A stretch of 64,000 bases of DNA from Filosporella fistucella (taxonomy: Eukaryota; Ascomycota; Leotiomycetes; Helotiales), in contig JAQJZZ010000018.1 in the NCBI GenBank assembly GCA_030077755.1, forward strand, positions 1,860,001-1,924,000, read 5' to 3'. Numbering within the stretch: the stretch's first letter is position 1; each line of letters starts with the position of its first letter. The notes beneath the pieces were generated by a model that was not told where the DNA came from, searched no databases, and saw only the letters and a list, made by a program, of their open reading frames with translations. This document shows, one piece after another, positions 34,264 through 46,000 of the stretch. The position numbers were made by a program, and so were the translations under genes.

Positions 34264-36088
34264 ATGTCTGATAACGGTCCCCCTCCTACGAGCGCACAGC
34301 TCCCACCTCCCCCGCAGACAACTGCAGGTGCGCCAGGCTATGAAAATGGTCACAACGGCCAGGCCAACCCCCATATGCCTCCACCACCTCTCCCTCCGGT
34401 CATCATCCCACAAAATACCAATCCGATCCCGACGGCCATCACATCTCCTATGGGTGAGAATGGAAGCGTCATGTCACCGGATAGCGCTGGTGGATTCGTG
34501 CGTCGCGCTGCCCCAGAGCCCAACAAGCGTGCTTTATACGTTGGAGGATTGGATCCGCGGGTCACTGAAGATGTCCTGCGTCAAATTTTCGAGACAACAG
34601 GGCATGTTCAAAATGTCAAAATCATTCCTGACAAGAATGTAGGTGCAGTCAGTATCAACTTTATCTTTGTCAAATCCTAGAGAATTCCAGCACACGAGGC
34701 TGCGTCAAATTCTCTTTTGAAAGGGATTTAACAAAACCGCTATCGCGCTAGGCGAACGATTCACTAGCCAAAAATTGTTTATCTCATCGAGTACAAAAGC
34801 TAATCGCAGTGCCAGTTTCAGTCCAAAGGATTCAACTACGGTTTTGTTGAATACGACGACCCAGGAGCAGCAGAACGAGCAATGCAGACCTTGAACGGTA
34901 GACGTGTTCACCAGGCGGTTAGTATATGTTTGCGCATGTCTGCGCATGCCAACCCCGCATGCAAGCGCACATTGCCAGTAGATCGATGTTTACTGACTGC
35001 GCATTTAGGAAATCCGCGTCAACTGGGCATACCAATCCAATACTTCCAATAAGGAAGATACCTCTAACCACTTCCACATCTTCGTCGGTGATCTCTCCAA
35101 CGAAGTCAACGATGAAGTCCTACTCCAAGCTTTCTCTGCTTTCGGTTCGGTTTCTGAAGCTCGTGTCATGTGGGATATGAAGACTGGCCGCTCCAGAGGC
35201 TATGGTTTCGTTGCCTTCCGGGAGCGACAAGATGCTGAGAAGGCATTGAGCTCCATGGACGGTGAATGGCTTGGTTCTCGCGCAATTCGTTGCAACTGGG
35301 CCAACCAGAAGGGTCAACCATCCATCTCTCAACAGCAAGCCATGTCAGCCATGGGCATGACTCCAACTACCCCATTCGGTCATCATCATTTCCCTACTCA
35401 TGGCGTCCAAAGCTATGACATGATCGTCCAACAAACCCCAGCCTGGCAAACAACCTGCTATGTCGGCAACTTGACTCCATACACTACCCAAAACGATCTC
35501 GTCCCTCTCTTCCAAAACTTCGGTTTCGTCGTTGAGACTCGCTTCCAAGCGGATCGCGGTTTTGCCTTTGTCAAGTTGGATACTCATGAGAATGCAGCCA
35601 TGGCCATCTGCCAACTGAGCGGTTATAATGTCAACGGTCGACCTCTCAAGTGCAGCGTAAGTAAATCGATCTACAATTGTGTTTCATATACTGATTTTAT
35701 ATAGTGGGGCAAGGACAAGGCACCAACTCAACCTGGTTTCGACGGCTCTCAACAAGGCTATAGTCCCCAGGGAGGTCAAACACCAGGTGGATATCCCGGC
35801 ACTCCAGCCGCTTACTTCCCTCAATATGGTGGTATGCCTCAACAACAAGGACCTCAGTCAGCTGGACCGATGACTAATCAACAGTCTCCAGGCCAATTCC
35901 CAGGCCAACAAGGCGGTTATGGTGGACCACCAGCTCAATCACCAGGTCAATATGCCAATCCTCAAATGGGCTATGGAGGTTCTGCTAGCGCCGGTGGATA
36001 TGGTCGTGGTCAACCTACACCAAATCCCCAATGGAGTGCTCCAGCTGCTCAGAGCTATGGCAATGGTTTTGGCGGTTACCAAGGATGA
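34264..36088 (+). CDS. Three-RRM poly(A)-RNA-binding protein, Pub1/TIA-1 type
   Basis: Four exons, 34264-34638, 34816-34917, 35009-35656 and 35705-36088, give 502 residues. RRM1 starts KRALYVGGLDPRVTEDVLRQ and is split by two introns. RRM2 is NHFHIFVGDLSNEVNDEVLL with RSRGYGFVAFRERQDAEKAL. RRM3 is TTCYVGNLTPYTTQNDLVPL with DRGFAFVKLDTHENAA. RNP2 and RNP1 elements are visible in each. The N-terminus is Pro-rich. The C-terminus after WGKDKAPTQPG is Gln/Gly/Pro-rich and prion-like (QQGGYGG, GGYGRGQ), as in stress-granule proteins of this family. The protein binds U-rich or poly(A) RNA and affects mRNA stability and translation. At intron 1 a second AG lies 6 bases on, so the first two residues of exon 2 (FQ) are optional. 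Confidence 0.92.
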
Positions 36089-37304
36089 TACCCTTTTCTC
36101 TCTTGGCTCATGATTTTCTTCGGAGTTTTACTTTGTTGATCTTTGCATGGTCTCGCGGTGGGATTTGGGATATGAATTCGGGAAGCGTTTTCTCTTCATT
36201 TTTGCATCCGCACTTGTTTTGCTGGTCTTCCAATTGGCTAGGCCGCTGAGCATGGTAATCGCATAAGGCTTTTTTCATTTGCAGATGCTTCTTTTCTTCG
36301 ACTTACAAATTTCTGTGTTCATTACTGTCTTGGGAAAGGATGATGCCAACGTCGATACAAAAGTTCTTTTTCCCTTAGGTTATCCGTGGCCGACTTGGAT
36401 CTGTTTTCCGGCATTTTTGATTCTGGCCTTCTCATTCGCCTCTCCTCATGAGTCCACGAATCTACTATTAGCGACTACCCAGTTCATCGTCTCAACTTCT
36501 TGGTCATTGCTTTCGTATCAAAGTGGGCGGGTAGTTACATAAGATGTGTGGTCTGAAGGACCGTAATGACACTTGATTCTGAAGTGGATAATTTGATATG
36601 TGCAGATGTGTATCGATATCATGTGAAACTGAATAGAATGAGTGTGTTGTGAACGTTGTAGGTATGTCTTTGCTGAACGGTTGCCCACTTTTCTCGTACC
36701 TACACCAAGGGACAAGAGCCACTTCTATAATCACATCCACCCTCAAATCTAAAACTCTGCAGCCAAGGCCCTTAAAATCAACGCTACCCTTCAAAATTAC
36801 CAAACTCCACAAACAAAGCTCTCACAATCACATCACCATCAAGCATAGAACATCATCACTCTATGGCCCATAGCCTCTATCCATTCATCCTCATGCCATT
36901 TCTTAAGACATATGATTTCATCCATGATTCTAAGCCCTACGAGACACTAGATGATATGGAGATATGAATAGTTGGGAAATGAAGCCGATGTCTTCATCGA
37001 AATACGGCTACAGCTGATGATACACTTGGCTATGACCTGTGTAATAAATTAGTGAGAATAGAGTACGAACCTTCGGCTAAAAACGACGTCAAGAGAAGAC
37101 TGCAGGAGATGGAGAACCAGAGCAGCAATGACTTTGCCAGAATGCCAAACATGTGAATAATTTACTCGATTGAATTTGTATACATGGAAGATAATCCCTG
37201 TCGTCCCCAACAGAATCGAACAAAGTAGCCTACTGTCTGTCTGGAGTTTATCTGAAGCATAATTGACATGGTAGTTTTATTATTGTCTCTACAACAAACA
37301 TCAA
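36089..37304. other. Intergenic between convergent genes
   Basis: About 1.2 kb containing the 3' UTRs of the RNA-binding protein gene and of EFL1. No gene supported; the open frames here are short and overlap on both strands. Confidence 0.5.
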
Positions 37305-40300
37305 TCACCTCTTCAACGTCTTCTGCTTCTCCGCATCCTTAACCAACTTCCTCCCACTAACCATCAGCCCCTTCCTCTTCCTTACCCCATCCATATACCT
37401 CTTTGCCACATTCTCCTTATCCGCCAGCTCACCCAGATCCTCTAAATCGTCTTCCGTGAAAGGGACCCAGAATGGATCTTCGTCGAGAATCTCATAGCCT
37501 TGGAAAATAAGTTGCGGGGAAGCAGCTCCAGAAGTACGTTTCCGGATCTCGTCGCTGAAGCCGAAGGACTCGGCTACTGGGAGGAGAGATTGGATTGTGA
37601 AGAATGGAGTGCCTTCTTTCATGGCTTCGGAGAGAACTCGTCCTCGGCGGCGAGTGAGCACGTCGTAGACTCGGCCTAGAACCTCGGCTGTACCGTATCA
37701 ATTTGGTAGGGCCAACGAACGGGGAAGGAGACTTACTGCTTGCTTGGATCTCGCAAGAATACATGGCGAGTAACAAGCGTGGACTCCAGTCCAGAAAACC
37801 TTGCTTGACAGCTTGCTGGACTGTCTTGATAACTTCACCAGTAAGTCTTCCCAATTTGTCACGAGCAGACGATTCATCGTCTATTGCGGGAGTTAAGGTG
37901 ACTTCCTCAAGAAAGACAGCAATGCCTTGAACAGGCTCATTGCACAGTGGCCCTTGGGCTGTTGCGAGCTGGAACGCGTAGCTAATTTTGTCGGAGAAAT
38001 CTTGAGCTTTCAAAGTATCACCGACGGTTTGCTCCTTTACATCGGTTGTGTCTCGAAGGCTGTTGCTGTTAATGTTGTACAAATGAGTGGAGGAAGTACT
38101 TACAATCGACCACAGATACCTTCTTGTGTGGCATCAATTAGAATATTTGCTCCTGTCCTTCTGGGACCGAAAGCTGTAATCTGCTCGACTGCATTTGCCC
38201 ATACGTCTCTTTGGCCCTTGACCCCTTCGAAAGTAGCTTGGAGCTGTTTCTTGAAGTCTGGGAGTGAGAGGACTTTGGTGCTGTCTACCAGAGCATCATC
38301 TTCATCCTCATCCTGCTCTGGAGTTTCGGTTCCATTGGATTGTGTAGCTTTTGCTGCAGCCTGACGATCAGAGTAAAGCCTTTTGATAGCAGTAGAGTTC
38401 TTTTGCAAGAATTCGGTGACCTCAGCCGGCAATGGTCTAACTCTTAATCGAACGGTCACCTGTTTTGACGTCGTTACAGCGATGACAGTTCCTCTGCCAA
38501 GGTCTTTATTTGCTGGCGGCTTCATCTCTTCCGCCCGTACAATAGTCTCGCGATATGGGACGATAGGCTCACCCGCCTGAATCTCGCATCTTGCAAAGCG
38601 CTCTCGTAAGTCAGTCAAACATCGTTCTAGATGTAATTCTCCAGCGGTGAGTAAAACATGCTCTCCACTCTCGAACTGCTCATATTCTGCACATGGATCA
38701 CTTTGCACAAGCAAATGTAGTCCTCTGATCATCTTATCCAAGTCTCCTGGATTTGCAGGCTCAAGAGCAACACGAACAATTGGCTGAGCTCCCATATTTA
38801 CGCCGGCAAGGTTGACGCTTCCTTCAAGCTGACTACAAATTGTTCCGGATTTTAGAATATGGCCCTCCAAGCCAGCAATACCGAAAACGACGCCAGCAGG
38901 CACGGATGTGAGAGGTTCTAAACCACGACCCATCAGAAGGTACAAAGCTGTGACTGTAACCTTTTCTGGCTCAGGACTGTGATGAGGATTCGCTGGATTG
39001 AATTTTGGATTGATGACATAGACTGAATCTCCAACCGACAGAGTTCCGGAGTATATCCTGGCAAATCCAATAAGGTGTTCTCGATCCTGTTTCTCCTCTT
39101 CTACCTTTGATTCTTCCAAACTAGCATCTCTTACAGCATTTGTGAGATCATTGATAGGGCCGTCTGCTGGCTCTCCATTCTCCAACGCTTGTGCCCTCGC
39201 GATCTCTGCACGTTTTCGGCGCCCCATTTCTCTTGCTTCTTCTGGACTTAGAGCTCCACCTCGGCGTTTGTTCTCTGGAAGCTCACTCTCTGGTATCGAC
39301 ACCATTTTGCTGATATAAGCAACGACTGGATCATCTTTGGTATTCTTTGACTTGATCATAGCTTCACGGAGTACAGGGTCGACATGAGTGACTCCAGGAG
39401 AGGCATCAATAAGCCCCGGCACCCTAGCTGCTTGAGCAACGGGTGGAGATGGTAATGATTCAATCACTGATACCAGAAGTGCAGTTGACAGAGGTAACCA
39501 TGCTGAAAATAGGGTTGTCAATATCGCTCTCGGATCACGAGATCGTGTGATATGTGGAGGGAGTGTAAGATTTAATGATTTCGTGATTTTCTCGGTCAAG
39601 GCAGGGTCACTAAACATTCCAGAAGTTAGAAATAAACTCATATTAAAATTGATTAATATATGCACAAAGACAAGGAGAGAAACCACGCACCCCTTCCCCT
39701 TATCGCCACCTGTTGTAGCTGAATACACTGCCCATATCTGCTCAAGAACAAGTTGAACAAACATGGGTTTCAGATTTCTGCCCTTCAAATGCTTTTGTCC
39801 CAGGACCTTTTTGGTCTTGGGATCTAAATAAAAGTCACCCCAAAGGACCTTTTCCATGGCAGTACGTTTAATCCCAAGTTTCTTTTCATATAAACTTGCA
39901 AATTGCCGCACAGTGAATGCCCACCCATCAATTGCGCTGCTGAAAATAACGTTGTTTTTCTCCGGAGCGAAATAAAGGTCTTCGTCATCCTTTTCCTCGA
40001 ATTCGTGGCTAGTAGAGGCGATATTGTCTGTATCAATAGATGTTCCAGGTGTTCCATCTTTTGCTTCCCTTTCAGTTCGTTCTTGTTCTTTTGCAGCGGC
40101 TGCAGCAATTCTCTCATCAACTCGTTCTCTCCAGTTCAGGTCCTCTTCCATGCGCTCGCCTTGGAAGAAACTGCCAAGAACAGCATTTACCTGTTCCAAT
40201 AATTTACTGAGATGTGTATAAGCTTCACCTGGAGTCATCTTCAACTCAGTAATGAGTCGGTCCATTTTGTTGATTACAAGCAATGGCTTCATACGCTCAA

Positions 40301-40842
40301 CCCAAGTCTGTCGGAGCACGGTGACAGTTTGACTGCAAACACCTTCCACTGCGTCTACTAAGACAACTGCACCATCACACAGACGAGAAGCAGTCGAAAC
40401 TTCGCTGCTGAAATCGATATGCCCAGGCGAGTCAATCAGATTTATGAGGTACTCCTTTTGTTCCGGGGTAGCATCCGGCGCGGACCTTCGCATCATCGAA
40501 AAGAATAGAGAAATTGCAGAGGATTCCATTGTGATACCCCGGACTTGTTCATCGGGCCTCGAATCAAGATATCTGATCTTCCCCGCCAATTTGGGTGAAA
40601 TGATACCATTTGTGGCAATGAGCGCGTCGGTGAGAGAGGTTTTGCCATGATCCTGATGTAGCATTAGCAGATGCCTGAGTATATGCAGGTTAAATCAGAC
40701 TTACGACGTGTGCTAGAATGCAAATCTTGAATTTGTTTGTCAGCGCAGATACATAATTACCCCTCCATCGGAAACCTACATTTCGAATTCCGTCAGGATT
40801 TCGCTGCAGAGCGACTAATTTTTCGGGATTTACAACAGGCAT
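37305..40842 (-). CDS. EFL1: Elongation factor-like GTPase 1 (60S ribosome maturation)
   Basis: Cytoplasmic EF-2-like GTPase (yeast Ria1/Efl1) that, with Sdo1, releases Tif6 from pre-60S subunits. Six exons: 40842-40780, 40725-40705, 40652-39691, 39609-38104, 38059-37737 and 37687-37305, giving 1085 residues. GTPase motifs are AHVDHGKTS (G1, split by an intron), RGITMESS (G2), DSPGH (G3) and NKMDR (G4). The family insert rich in Glu, Ala and Lys follows, then domain II ([12 protein letters not shown]), [13 protein letters not shown], and the C-terminus [13 protein letters not shown] with [14 protein letters not shown]. The 21-base exon 2 encodes only ICILAHV. The 81-base intron 39690-39610 is in frame, so the frame stays open through it, but its removal restores GKG-DPALTEK. 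The acceptor of exon 5 is ambiguous between 38065 and 38059 (two tandem AGs). Confidence 0.93.
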
Positions 40843-41924
40843 CTTGAAGTTGTTGCTTCATATGATGCGGAGAAGAGAAAGATAGAAGGTTGGGTGCAAA
40901 ATAAATACCAAAGCTGCGGGCATTGATTTGTGCCTGTAGGCGCGCATTTTGGACTTGAGATTTTGTGAATCACGATGAGTGATCCTCAAATAGACCGATG
41001 ATAGCCCGACAGCTAGGACGTATTTGGTTAGAGTTCACATCATTCCGTACTCTCTACAGGGGTGAATAGATGTTAAATGGGAAAAGCCAATACCAGGACG
41101 AGTCTGTCGAATAGAGACACTTGATTCGTGAGTATGCCCCGAAAATACCGTGACAACGGTGGCAATTACGTGACATTTAACATTTATTTCATCCTGCAGA
41201 GAGTAGCACAGGTCCTCACTCCAGGATTTGAGACAGGCTCAGAGATTACATATCCAGAATCACTGAAGTCATGAATTCCAGAATGGGGTAACCACGTTCA
41301 CCTATTCCAGGGAGCATTGTCCTCCGTGGGGTATCCGGAATCAGATCAGACTGTCCGGAGGGATCAGACGAGCTTCAGCCAATAACACCAACATGTGTAG
41401 TACTTAGTGTTTGTACATTCACTCCCAAACTTTGGCCGATATAGAAGATGGACACATACCGACGCTGCGAATCATAAGAGGACGTTTCCTCCTCCGAGGC
41501 GTCTTTGATTCAGACGGTGCACTTAATAGAAGATTTTATTGGGACGTTTACATAGTAAAACAGAATCTCCTTCCATTTTCTTCTGTCAAACGCCATTTCA
41601 GGTTATTTGAAGCCAAGTATACCTAGGTAGTGTCTTGTGTTTTTGATTTCTCGCCCATGGTATCACTTGCAAATACGGGGATCGTTCAATGTTTATGACT
41701 CATCGATTTTATTCCATTGCCAGATACATGCTTCAAATCTAAAATAATAATCCAACGCAGCAGCTTCAGTGAGCGATAACTTTTCCTCACGCCTATCAAA
41801 ACACCACCTACATTTTCCATATCAGAGTATTTCATCGCGCGCATCTAAATTCCAGACTATCCTCAAATATAAAATATCCCCAATAGTACAATTCTATAAC
41901 CTTCCACTATCCTTGGGTCATTAC
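40843..41924. other. Intergenic
   Basis: EFL1 promoter on the left; the rest shows nothing. Open frames at 41411-41626 and 41769-42011 are unconvincing, and the second overlaps the next gene antisense. Confidence 0.5.
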
Positions 41925-43079
41925 TCAGATGACGCCAATCGTATCATTCTCAAGATCGACTTCCTGTACTCCTCGAAAGTCCTCGAGTTCATTTGGTTGC
42001 AAATTTCGTAAATCCTCGAGGAGATTTCTTGTCAAATGGAGGTGACTGAATAAGTCATTGTCGCCAGTATAGAGGCTGCTTGGCTGAAGGTTCTGCAAGT
42101 CTTCCAGGAGACTTCTGGGGACCCGACTCGTCATCGTATCGTTCTGAGGGTGTTCAAATGGTTTAGATCTCATTTCCCAGTCATGACCTCCTGGCATATT
42201 CCACTCGTATCCCATATTGGGGAGTGTTTTCGCCACGGTTGGAGTCTCAAAGCGTTTTTGTGAAACTGTTGGCTGCTGGCACGAGTATGAGTTCTCAGGG
42301 TGGAGTGCTCGTTGTTGTGAGCAATTTACTTCAATGTTTTGCGAGACACCACCAATAACCATCGCGGAGGGTCCTCTCTTATTCAAATTTGGTCTTAGGG
42401 ATAAGCGAAAGAAGCTCCGATCGTTTTCGCACTTGAAATCCCATTTCTCCGCTCGCATTCTGAATGGGTAGCCCTCTGCAAACCATTGCACATGTGTGAT
42501 CTCGGTCCAGTCGTCCTTCAAATCCATAGGGCATGCAAAATATCTGTGGGAGTATACAGGGCCAAAATCTTCGCGGCATTGTATATGAATGACGTATAAT
42601 GTATCAGGAGTGATGGGGTTATTCGCAAGGGCTTCTGCCGTCAAAACCGGTGCAGGAGTTAAAGGATGTGGAGGAGGTAAGGCTGATGGTGGAGGCGGAC
42701 GGGTAGCATAACCTAGCAAGCTGGATTCAAGACTGTCCAGGAAAGCTTGTGCTCTCAAGGCAGCTTCGTCGTTTCCGCTAATGACTTTTCCTTTGATCTC
42801 ATTTCCATTGAAATCGTTTCCACTGAAGTCCTTTGCGCTGAAGATCTTTGCGCCCTGGCTCTTTCCGCCGAAGTCTTTTCCGCTAAAGTCTTGCCCGCTG
42901 AAGTGTTGGCATTGTCGTCTCGCATATTCGACGAATGACTGAAGTATAGCATGATGGAGCTCGCGGTTTGGATCCTGATAGAGCTTAGATGCCACTGAGT
43001 CGTCCGTCCGTTCTGTGTCGTCGCAGCAGAAGATCACCGGATAAGAGGGTATAGAGGGAGAAATAGAGTGGGAAAACAT
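41925..43079 (-). CDS. Unknown protein with nine pentapeptide units
   Basis: Single-exon frame of 384 residues. I do not recognise the whole protein. Residues about 60-104 are nine five-residue units, read as FSGQD, FSGKD, FGGKS, QGAKI, FSAKD, FSGND, FNGNE, IKGKV, ISGND. In the phase x-D-F-S-G this resembles the pentapeptide-repeat consensus, but the inward small residue is replaced by Lys, Gln or Asn. A Pro-rich linker follows (RPPPPSALPPPHPLTPAP), then a folded-looking block with HIQCREDFGPVYSHRYFACP and WFAEGYPFRMRAEKWDFKC. The C-terminus has a duplicated RSLLEDLQNLQPSSL / RNLLEDLRNLQPNEL segment. No signal peptide or membrane segment. Its 5' end abuts the large repeat region that starts about 20 bases upstream. 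Confidence 0.62.
   Translation of the reverse strand: MFSHSISPSIPSYPVIFCCDDTERTDDSVASKLYQDPNRELHHAILQSFVEYARRQCQHFSGQDFSGKDFGGKSQGAKIFSAKDFSGNDFNGNEIKGKVISGNDEAALRAQAFLDSLESSLLGYATRPPPPSALPPPHPLTPAPVLTAEALANNPITPDTLYVIHIQCREDFGPVYSHRYFACPMDLKDDWTEITHVQWFAEGYPFRMRAEKWDFKCENDRSFFRLSLRPNLNKRGPSAMVIGGVSQNIEVNCSQQRALHPENSYSCQQPTVSQKRFETPTVAKTLPNMGYEWNMPGGHDWEMRSKPFEHPQNDTMTSRVPRSLLEDLQNLQPSSLYTGDNDLFSHLHLTRNLLEDLRNLQPNELEDFRGVQEVDLENDTIGVI
42768..42902 (-). repeat. 15-bp coding minisatellite (nine units)
   Basis: Nine diverged 15-base units inside the preceding gene, encoding the pentapeptides. On the plus strand the recurring core is TCTTTTCCGCTGAAG and variants such as TCGTTTCCACTGAAG. The units stay in frame without indels, which suggests selection on the protein or recent expansion. 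Confidence 0.8.
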
Positions 43080-43099
43080 GACTATGTCTTTTCAGTGGA

Positions 43100-46000
43100 A
43101 GGATGCTGGGGGTAGTGTTCTAAAAGGCCTCAATATGGATATCAGGGCCTCAGATGCAAGAGGTAGATGGTGAGACAACTGCCGGTTCTGGAGAACAGAT
43201 GTCAGGTAGAAGCAGGGGGTGTGGGGTGATGATGTTGATGCTGAGGTCCTGAGTATGTCTGTGAATGCCTATTATGAGAATGATGGAATTGGCTTGCTTC
43301 AGCCGGAGAGTTATGATTCAGAAAGCAGCTTTGGATGCGCTATCAATCCATATGGGGAGACCTGATGGCGACTCAGCTTGGAAGGCTTTGTGGTTAGAGG
43401 TATGTGGTGATACAGGCAGTGACAGGTGATGTTGCGGATGACGCTGGAGACGACGGGTGTGAGGAATGAAGCTGGGGAAGCTGAAGCCGGCGGGAATAGG
43501 GAGACCACACGGCGTTTCGGAGGGCAGCGGACGGAAAGGTCGAAGTTTAAGAGACTGAATCCGGTTTGAATAATTGTGAAGAGGGCCAACGATGACTTGG
43601 CCTCGATATTTTGTGTTTAAAGCTATGTGCTGGGATAGACAGGAATGTTGAAGCTAAAGATGCAGGCTCTGGTATGGATGCTTATGAGGAGGGCACACAG
43701 TGATAAATGGCACTATGAGAGTTGGAGGTGAATATGCGGCAAGAGGACGGACGGCAATAGCTGGCACTGTGAGAGCTGGAATGGATATTTGTGAAAAGGA
43801 CGGACGGTGATAGCTGTCACAGTGGGAGCTCGAGGTGAATGTATGTGAAGAGGACGGACGGTGACTCAGCTTGGATGTTTGTGGTTAAAGCTGTGCGCTG
43901 GAGTGGAACAAGAGGTTCAGGTTGAAGATGCTAGCTCAGAACTCTGGTATGGATGCTTGGGAGGAGGCCACAAGTGATAGATAGCACCTGTGAGAGCTAG
44001 AGGTAGAATAGACAGTGTACTTGATGTTGCAGAGGTTGTTGAATCCGGAATGGAAGAGGAGAGCAGACGGTGACTCAGCTTGGATAGCGTTGTGAATGAA
44101 GCCTCGAGGGGAGCGGACGGGAAGGCTGAAGTTGGAAAGGCTGGGTTTCGGAGGAATAAGGATGCCGGACGGTGACCCAGTTAGATGGCCAGTGGTGGAT
44201 AAGACAGGATACTTGAAGTTGAAGAGGTTGGTGACTCTGGAATAGGAAAGGAGACCGGACGGTAGTGCAGCTCAGATGGCTTTATGAGTTCGCCCGGAGG
44301 TGGAACGGATGGGAGGGTTGCAGTTGAAGATTGTGGTTCGAGTATGAATGCTTGGGAGGACAGACGGTGATAACCGGCACTGTGAGAGCTGGTGGTGGAA
44401 CAGACCGGAAGGTAGAAGTTAAAGAGGTTGACACCAGTATGAATGCTTTTGACAGACGGTGATAAACAGCACTGTAGAAAGATATGTAAGTTAGAAGGTA
44501 GTGTGATAGATGGCACTGTAAGAGCTAATGGCGGAGCAGACAGGAAAGCTTCAAGGTGGAGAAGTCGAAGGTTAAAGGCTGAAAAAGTTGGAGAGATGCT
44601 TTTATAGCTTTAAGAAGGATGTGATTGTGGAAGCAAGCACGATGTGGCATGAATATTCAAAGGAACGGACGGTGACTCAAATCGCTAATGACAAGGTGAA
44701 TAATTTAATCCTATGAATCGGACGGCAAAGCAGAAGGTACGAATTTCTTCAATGACTTAAGACGGATTTGACTGTGAAAGGGAGCCGGATGCTGTATGAT
44801 TATCTGAAAGAACGAGCGATGACTCAAAGCCTTGCGGGTGAAGTGAACAGAGTAGTAATATGAACCGGAAGGCAAAGGAGATGGTGCGACGGTTAAGGCT
44901 GCGGTGATAATACTGCAGCTCAAAGACAAATGTAAGTGTAGAAGTGAGCCGGATATTATTCGAGTATCTGAAGAAATGGATGGCGACTCAAATCGTCAAA
45001 GGCACAGCGAACACGGTAATTCTACCAGCGAGAAAGCAGAAGGTTCGAAGGTCAAGACTTTTGATGATGATGTCGCAGCTTGAACACAAATATGATCGTG
45101 AAAGGAGTTCTTCTGGGGATGGTGTCCCTTTGAATAACAAACGGTGACTTGAAGTAAGGATGGCGCAGTGAGTAAAACTAGTGGGCTCAATTGGACAGCA
45201 ATGTCGAAGCTGATGAAGTTGGGTTTTAAAGAATTGGTGATAGTGTGATTGAAGAGATATGTGATTATGAAATCTTTGCCGGTATGAACGTTTATGGGGA
45301 AAACAGGCGGTTTCCAAAGCAAAGATAGCACAGTGGGCAAATTAGTGGTGTAGACTGGATGGCAACGTCAAAGTCCAAAAGGTTGAAGATGTTGATGGTT
45401 GAAGCTTGTGGTGATGGTCCTATGACTTGAGGCTAGCTGTTATCGTATATGGCTGTGGTTGTGGACGGGTGCGATTGGAGTCAATGGTGATGGTGTTATG
45501 ATTTGAGAATGAATGTGATTGTGGATAGATATGACTTAGAATTTGGGTGATGATGTTTCAATTTGTGGATGGCTGTGGCTGTGAGTGTATGTAATTGTGT
45601 ATCACTGTGGATGTGAATGGAGGTAATTTTGAACAGATATGATTATGAATGAATGTATGGCTGTGGATAGATGTGGCTGAGAATAAATGTAATTGGGGAT
45701 CTATGTGGTTGTGAATGGCGGTAATTTTGAATTGATATGACTGTTGGTAGATGTAGCTGTGAATGAACACAGTTGTGGATCAATGTGGTCGTGAATAGAG
45801 ATATTACTCGATAGATTTGAGGGTGGATGAATGTACAATTGTGGATTGAAAAGGTTGTGAATGATTGTAATCTTGAGCAGAGATGATTGTGGATAGCTGT
45901 GGTTGTAGAAGCTTTGCAGCTCTGGATATTCACACCAACAACGAGCGGTGTATCAGAGCGTGGAAAGTGCAGTGAAAGGGGCGGTGGTGATATGGACGGG

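Noticed and set aside
43311..45933. Minus-strand open frames in the repeat field with His/Ile/Ser-rich translations
   Set aside because: Their composition follows from the C-poor strand bias and they are not conserved among repeat copies.
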